DNA of 64,000 bases from Urechis unicinctus (Eukaryota; Annelida; Polychaeta; Xenopneusta; Urechidae). Shown piece after piece: positions 57,972 to 64,000 of this stretch. The position numbers and the translations under genes were made by a program. Position 1 is the stretch's first letter, and each line of letters opens with the position of its first letter. Location of the stretch: the NCBI GenBank assembly GCA_034190875.2, contig CM067348.1, forward strand, positions 5,057,464 to 5,121,463, given 5' to 3'. The notes under the pieces are model-generated. The model ran no database searches. It was not told the DNA's origin and saw only the letters and a program-made list of their open reading frames with translations.

Positions 57972-59996
57972 ATGTCAAACTGAAATTGTTTCCATGTCTA
58001 CTACAGGCACAATTACTAGTCCATGGTATCACATTGTATCTACAGCAGATTAATTATGTATATCACAATCACATCTCCCTGTCACGTGTGACATGCCCCC
58101 GTCTTAGTGCCCCATCTTCGTTCTGTTCCTACCAACAACAGTCAGCAAGCACTGGGATCAGTCGGAAACAGGGACCATCTCAGAACTGAAATAACCTGAC
58201 TTTATACCAAGTGTTACCATAGTGTTTGCAATCCTCCTTGTGATTGCTTTACCATGTTTATCTGATAAGCCAGATAATTACCATGTAGGCTAGGATGTTA
58301 GCTTGATTAGCTGTCTTCCCTGATATGCAGGCTGGCATGTGATTGAGGAAGGCAGGATGTGAACAAGTTCCTCATTCCCCTTTATCATCCTGCTTGAGTC
58401 TCACTCTTGACCAGCAGATTTGTCATTCATTATAAGAAACAAGACCCTACAGGAATCGTCAGCATCTAGTCAAAAGAGATCTGTCTTAATTTGGCAGTTG
58501 CACGGAATTAAAATCTGTGGTGTGGAAGTGTAGTTTGGATTATCCTCTCCATTTATCCTGTGTTTGAGTTGGTTCCCGTTGCAGTGTGGATTAAGGATGA
58601 GTGACTGTGAGGGGGGTGTGGTGGAAAGTCTTCACATCTCCATGGAGCAGGTTGTCAGGTCCATCACCGTCTGTTCAGCTGATATCCTGTGTGTAATCAT
58701 TGTTTCCTCACCGTTTGTCTGTGTAAATCATGCTTCTCTTGTTAGATGTGAGGACAACCTTGTTTCCTGGAGACACCTCAGTATCTCTAAATCTTGTCTA
58801 ATAATTAATCTATATATCGCTGTTTACAGCTTTTTGATTGGCCGAGAGAAGGACCCGTCCAAGAGTGAAGTGGCACGCCTCATCCAACAGTCCCTGGAAC
58901 AGGACAAGAGGCGCAATGAGCTCCGTAAGCGCGAGCTGGAGGAGCGTCAGAGACAGCTGGAGCAGCTGCAGTTGCAGGTTCAGCAGCAGAAGCAGATGCA
59001 GCAGGAGCGTCAGGCGATGGGGCAGACCCCCCAGCCCAGCAGTCCTCTGGAGGAGTCCGAATCAGATGACGATACCGAATATGTTTCTCCACATGAGGTA
59101 ACCATAGTAACAGCATCTCATTATTCACTGGTACAATTCATCCGCACTAGAACGTGTAATGCTGTGAGTCAAGAGACTGATTTGTTTGCTGCAATGTTTT
59201 TTCAGCATGAAGATACGGAGGAGAATCAGGTGGGTGACGAAGATGAGCGTACAACAGCAGAGGTATTTCAGTTAGATGAGGGAAGCAGTGGAGAGTCAGG
59301 AGACGTGACTCCGGAGATGAACCCTCAAGTTCTCTTCATCAAACTCAAAAGAGGTGCAGTCTCTCTGTTTAAATACTTTTTGGAAAAAATGCATCCATAA
59401 ATCTTGGTGGATATATCAAACCATAGTGTATAATGTTGATGGTATGTCTTCAGGCGCAGTACAAAAAACGCTGTGTCGGAAGCAGAATTAGCCAAACTCA
59501 AAGCCAAGGTGAAATATCCTCCTTCATCTCAGAATCAATGTTTTCCTTTCTCACACGACAACCAGCATTCTAACGACGCATGGTTAAGTGACGACCTGTT
59601 TGTACTTAGTCATCCTACAGACTCTTCGTATTTCTGTGATTTCAGATGATTCTGCTGGAGAATGCAGATTCCCAGAAGAAGGTATTTGAGAAGAAATATG
59701 AGGACATGGCATCTCGCCTGAGAGAGACTGAGAGGAACCTCACCACGACCCAGAAGGAAATCACTAACTACCAGGTGCCATGTTATTCCTATCTATTACA
59801 TCATAAACTAGGTCCTATAAGTGTTGCACTCACAGATAACTAGAGGCTTTTGAATAACAAAGAAATTCCACCAATGAATTGGGGAGATTTCCCGGAGCCA
59901 TTTTTTACTTTCCCTAGCTACAGGACCAGTTGCTTGTAGATTCTATTCCTTTGACTGTGTGCTGACAGGAGGTGCTCAAGGGCTCTCAGGAACACT
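57972..59996 (+). repeat. Nested unit b (2.03 kb)
   Basis: Intron 4 end, complete exon 5 58830-59097 (variant with DPSKSE and RNELRK), exon 6 59206-59353 with one extra A, exon 7 59454-59508 with one extra A, exon 8 59646-59774, exon 9 front from 59969, then again the ATGTCAAACTG junction at 59997-60007. Confidence 0.9.
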
Positions 59997-62015
59997 ATGT
60001 CAAACTGAAATTGTTTCCATGTCTACTACAGGCACAATTACTAGTCCATGGAATCACATTGTATCTACAGCAGATTAATTATGTATATCACAATCACATC
60101 TCCCTGTCACGTGTGACATGCCCCCGTCTTAGTGCCCCATCTTCGTTCTGTTCCTACCAACAACAGTCAGCAAGCACTGGGATCAGTCGGAAACAGGGAC
60201 CATCTCAGAACTGAAAATAACCTGACTTTATACCAAGTGTTACCATTGTGTTGCAATCCTCCTTGTGATTGCTTTACCATGTTTATCTGATAAGCCAGAT
60301 AATTACCATGTAGGCTAGGATGTTAGCTTGATTAGCTATCTTCCCTGATATGCAGGCTGGCATGTGATTGAGGAAGGCAGGATGTGAACAAGTTCCTCAT
60401 TCCTCTTTATCATCCTGCTTGAGTCTCACTCTTGACCAGCAGACTTGTCATTCATTATAAGAAACAAGACCCTACAGGAATCGTCAGCATCTAGTCAAAA
60501 GAGATCTGTCTTAATTTGGCAGTTGCACGGAATTAAAATCTGTGGTGTGGAAGTGTAGTTTGGATTATCCTCTCCATTTATCCTGTGTTTGAGTTTGGTT
60601 CCCGTTGCAGTGTGGATTAAGGATGAGTGACTGTGAGGGGGTGTGGTGAAAAGTCTTCACATCTCCATGGAGCAGGTTGTCAGGTCCATCACCGTCTGTT
60701 CAGCTGACATCCTGTGTGTAATCATTGTTTCCTCACCGTTTGTCTGTGTAAATCATGCTTCTCTTGTTAGATGTGAGGACAACCTTGTTTCCTGGAGACA
60801 CCTCAGTATCTCTAAATCTAGTCTAATTATTAATCTATATATCGCTGTTTACAGCTTTTTGATTGGCCGAGAGAAGGACCCGTCCGAGAGTGAAGTGGCA
60901 CGCCTCATCCAACAGTCCCTGGAACAGGACAAGAGGCGCAATGAGGTCCGTAAGCGCGAGCTGGAGGAGCGTCAGAGACAGCTGGAACAGCTGCAGTTGC
61001 AGGTTCAGCAGCAGAAGCAGATGCAGCAGGAGCGTCAGGCGATGGGGCAGACCCCCCAGCCCAGCAGTCCTCTGGAGGAGTCCGAATCAGATGACGATAC
61101 CGAATATGTTTCTCCACATGAGGTAACCATAGTAACAGCATCTCATTATTCACTGGTACAATTCATCCGCACTAGAACGTGTAATGCTGTGAGTCAAGAG
61201 ACTGATTTGTTTGCTGCAATGTTTTTCAGCATGAAGATACGGAGGAGAATCAGGTGGGTGACGAAGATGAGCGTACAACAGCAGAGGTATTTCAGTTAGA
61301 TGAGGGAAGCAGTGGAGAGTCAGGAGACGTGACTCCGGAGATGAACCCTCAAGTTCTCTTCATCAAACTCAAAGAGGTGCAGTCTCTCTGTTTAAATACT
61401 TTTTGGAAAAATGCATCCATAAATCTTGGTGGATATATCAAACCATAGTGTATAATGTTGATGGTATGTCTTCAGGCGCAGTACAAAAACGCTGTGTCGG
61501 AAGCAGAATTAGCCAAACTCAAAGCCAAGGTGAAATATCCTCCTTCATCTCAGAATCAATGTTTTCCTTTCTCACACGACAACCAGCATTCTAACGACGC
61601 ATGGTTAAGTGACGACCTGTTTGTACTTAGTCATCTTACAGACTCTTCGTATTTCTGTGATTTCAGATGATTCTGCTGGAGAATGCAGATTCCCAGAAGA
61701 AGGTATTTGAGAAGAAATATGAGGACATGGCATCTCGCCTGAGAGAGACTGAGAGGAACCTCACCACGACCCAGAAGGAAATCACTAACTACCAGGTGCC
61801 ATGTTATTCCTATCTATTACATCATAAACTAGGTCCTATAAGTGTTGCACTCACAGATAACTAGAGGCTTTTGAATAACAAAGAAATTCCACCAATGAAT
61901 TGGGGAGATTTCCCGGAGCCATTTTACTTTCCCTAGCTACAGGACCAGTTGCTTGTAGATTCTATTCCTTTGACTGTGTGCTGACAGGAGGTGCTCAAGG
62001 GCTCTCAGGAACACT
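59997..62015 (+). repeat. Nested unit c (2.02 kb), continuing into the normal gene
   Basis: Intron 4 end, complete exon 5 60855-61122 (DPSESE and RNEVRK, like copy 1), exon 6 61230-61376, exon 7 61476-61529, exon 8 61667-61795, all intact. Exon 9 (61988-62109) is complete here and the gene carries on to exon 10. Confidence 0.9.
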
Positions 62016-62810
62016 ATGTCAAACTGGAACAGGATATCCGCGATGAGTATACACAGCTGGAAAAGAAATACCACAAATACAAGAAGCTCATCAAAGATTA
62101 CCAAACCAGGTGAGGCCTCCAATTAGTTGTCATGGATCCCAGGAGATGTATTTGACTTGTGGCCATTGAAGAATGATTGACAGCCTGCCATACCATGCTG
62201 GCAGCTGATTGACAGCCTGTCATACCGTGCTGCCAGCTGATTGACAGCCTGCCATACCGTGCTGGCAGCTGATTGATTCTGTAGAAAATACTGGTTGATA
62301 CTTAGTTAATGTTTTCTTTAACGTCTCCTCCGAGCAATTACTTTTACTACTGATGTACATGGTTGGGTGCGAAGGTGAGAAATGAGATTGTTGGCTTTCA
62401 GAGAGAGGGACTTATTACAAGAACAGGAGTCACAATACCAGCAACAGAGTGAGAAGGAACAGCAGTACAACCAACTCGTTAAGTCACTCAAGGACAAGGT
62501 CAGCCACTCCTACCCTGTCATGTCTTCATTGTCAATGTATGCGCATATATTAACTAGTCTTCTGTTTGTTGGGGTTTTTTTTGAAATCTTATATAATCAT
62601 GTTGACCTCTCCAGATTTTCGACCTTGAGAAGCAGTTGACTGAGGCATTGAAGGCCAGTGGTCGAAGTGTCCCGCCCCCATATAGCCAGACAAAGATTGA
62701 CATGGTGATGCTAGTTGCTGTAGCAACAAGCTATCAGAAGCCACGCCCCTTGGAAATTGACAACCTATCAGAAGTTTCAGAAACAGACTCCTCCCCTGAA
62801 AACTCCCCTG
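60855..62810 (+). CDS. PPP1R9: Neurabin exons 5-11, last copy, all intact
   Basis: Exon 5 60855-61122, 6 61230-61376, 7 61476-61529, 8 61667-61795, 9 61988-62109, 10 62402-62498, 11 62615-62810. All lengths (268, 147, 54, 129, 122, 97, 196) and phases match copy 1, and there are no stops or shifts. Together with copy 1 this is the only uninterrupted set, and the most credible functional version of the PDZ end plus coiled coil. Confidence 0.88.
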
Positions 62811-62932
62811 GTAAATGCTGTTGATGTGTATCGCATTGAGTCGATTGTTCTCATATATTCATCTGGTGAGATAAATTACTGCTAGAATAGCGTTCAGAAT
62901 ATCTTAATGTTTGATTCTATTTATAATGACAG

Positions 62933-62985
62933 AGAAAGTGATAGCACATGGGAGGAACAGACATGTCAATGGCACCCCCAGTGAT
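62933..62985 (+). pseudogene. PPP1R9: Neurabin exon 12, last copy, truncated
   Basis: Only the first 53 nt (EKVIAHGRNRHVNGTPSD) remain. At CCCCCAGTGATA the sequence jumps to AAACACGTATCC of the 44-bp VNTR, so the rest of the exon, its donor and the start of intron 12 are lost. Confidence 0.85.
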
Positions 62986-63300
62986 AAACACGTATCCACC
63001 ATCAGTTACACAGCCATCCCACAGTCAATTAAACACATATCCACCATCAGTTACACAGCCATCCCCAGTCAATTAAACACGTATCCACCATCAGTTACAC
63101 AGCCACCCACAGTCAAATAAACACGTAACCACCATCAGTTACACAGCCACCCACAGTCAATTAAGCACGTATCCACCATCAGTTACACAGCCACCCACAG
63201 TCAAATAAACACGTATCCACCATCAGTTACACAGCCATCCCCAGTCAAATAAAAACCTATCCACCATCAGTTACACAGCCATCCCCATTCAATTAATCAA
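62986..63300. repeat. 44-bp VNTR, last copy
   Basis: About seven units, fused on the left to exon 12. Same unit as at 40.1 and 48.8 kb. Confidence 0.92.
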
Positions 63301-63421
63301 CCACACACAACCACATTTTTTTCCTCATCAGTCCATTAACTTGACCCTCTATGATGGGTCTAACGATGCACCCAGCATTGTACAGCTTTGTTCTACCTCA
63401 TTTTGTTATGTCTGTTGACAG

Positions 63422-64000
63422 ACCTCGCACGAGTCCGATGAAGAGGGTGAGCTTTATGACAGGTGACGACCCCCTAACTGGCTTGGCCTTCTATTTATAT
63501 CTCTCTCTCTCACACTCACTACTCACTCTAGTGACCTTCACCCTTGTTGGATCGACTTACACATGTATTGCTTGGTTGCGGTGAAGTTAATTTCTTACCT
63601 TTGGAGTATAGAGTTGCATTCTTTATCATATGCACCTCAGCGACTGTTGTCATGGTGATAGAGTGGTAACCTAGACAGTATCTAGCGAGTGACGAATTAT
63701 CTGTTGCAGTGCTTCACTTACTAACGGCTTTGGGTTTTTTTACATTTGGTTACTGTAGAAACGCCCAGCATGTTCTGGTCTCTAGGTGCACAATAGCCAA
63801 ATGTCATATGTTAACGATAAAGGTCACATGCAAATGACATGACATCAATGGTGTGGGTTTCATTGTGGTGACCTTGCTGTGACATTTGTCCAGTCTTGTA
63901 TCATCAGGCTTGTTGCTATGCTTCCAGTAACCTCTCTATTACTAATATGGGAGATGATGTCTTCCTCGGTCCACCTCCTCTCCCCTCTTCCCCACCTCCC
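63422..64000 (+). CDS. PPP1R9: Neurabin exons 13 and 14 (start), last copy
   Basis: Exon 13 63422-63462 reads TSHESDEEGELYD-R, differing from copy 2 (DEDDELYDG) at two places and ending AG/GTGACG. Exon 14 starts at 63928 (NLSITNMGDDVFLGPPPLPS) and is cut by the window end. Confidence 0.78.

Larger units (their letters stand above)
32647..64000 (+). other. PPP1R9: Neurabin/spinophilin-like gene (PPP1R9 family), partial and rearranged
   Basis: Family knowledge: neurabins are cytoskeletal scaffolds of synapses and cell junctions with an N-terminal F-actin-binding region, an RVxF motif that docks the catalytic subunit of protein phosphatase 1, one PDZ domain, a coiled coil and, in neurabin-I, a C-terminal SAM domain. 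Seen here: PP1 docking (exon 1), PDZ (exons 2-5), coiled coil (exons 5-11), acidic low-complexity parts (exons 12-16). The actin-binding part and SAM are not in the window. Exon 1 needs an upstream exon (acceptor, incoming phase 1), so 1-32646 may be intron. Exons 5-16 are repeated: 9.26-kb copies start at 35634, 44895 and 53897, with nested 2-kb copies from 56643. A TAG in exon 4 and damage in several copies mean that, as assembled, no full-length protein can be read. Confidence 0.85.

Noticed and set aside
1-64000. tRNA or rRNA genes
   Set aside because: No cloverleaf-type A/B box pairs or rRNA-like segments were noticed by eye; a covariance-model scan would be needed to exclude them.

Overview
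This is a piece of animal nuclear DNA. Coding sequence is split into short exons with GT-AG boundaries, introns and intergenic DNA are rich in minisatellites and (AT)n/(CT)n microsatellites, and several classes of decayed transposon are present. The only host gene I recognise is neurabin/spinophilin (PPP1R9 family). The transposon mix (Jockey-type LINE, Ty3/gypsy, a PHD/FLYWCH-type MULE, pogo-like MITE) suits a marine invertebrate such as a lophotrochozoan or lancelet, but the sequence alone does not fix the clade.

Layout. 1-4.1 kb: decayed Jockey-type LINE (ORF1, endonuclease, RT) running straight into a Ty3/gypsy integrase fragment. 4.1-20.7 kb and about 24.6-26.1 kb: no recognisable gene, but by-eye landmarks show the stretch is built from about four strongly diverged tandem copies of a unit of roughly 5.5-6.6 kb, possibly derived from protein-coding DNA on the minus strand. 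20.7-21.2 kb: AT/AG microsatellite. 21.57-24.49 kb: a complete 2.9-kb MULE-type DNA transposon with minisatellite-built inverted termini, a 9-bp target duplication and a decayed PHD plus transposase gene. 26-29.4 kb: nothing recognised apart from unassigned ORFs and a microsatellite. 29.4-31.7 kb (minus): a second LINE, truncated and internally deleted.

32.65 kb to the end (plus): a neurabin-like gene. Exon 1 carries the PP1-docking motif, exons 2-4 most of the PDZ domain, exons 5-11 the PDZ end and the coiled coil, and exons 12-16 acidic or low-complexity segments. The N-terminal actin-binding exons lie outside the window or beyond a very long intron. From exon 5 onward the gene is rearranged. 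A block of about 9.26 kb (end of intron 4 to past exon 16) is repeated in tandem. A nested unit of about 2 kb (exons 5-8 plus part of exon 9) is repeated further, so exons 6-8 occur six times. The copies are nearly identical in exons and introns. They carry shared deletions, two classes of diagnostic variants, scattered homopolymer indels and some premature stops. Either this is a recent tandem exon amplification or a long-read assembly has stitched alleles and collapsed copies together. I give evidence for both and cannot decide from sequence alone.
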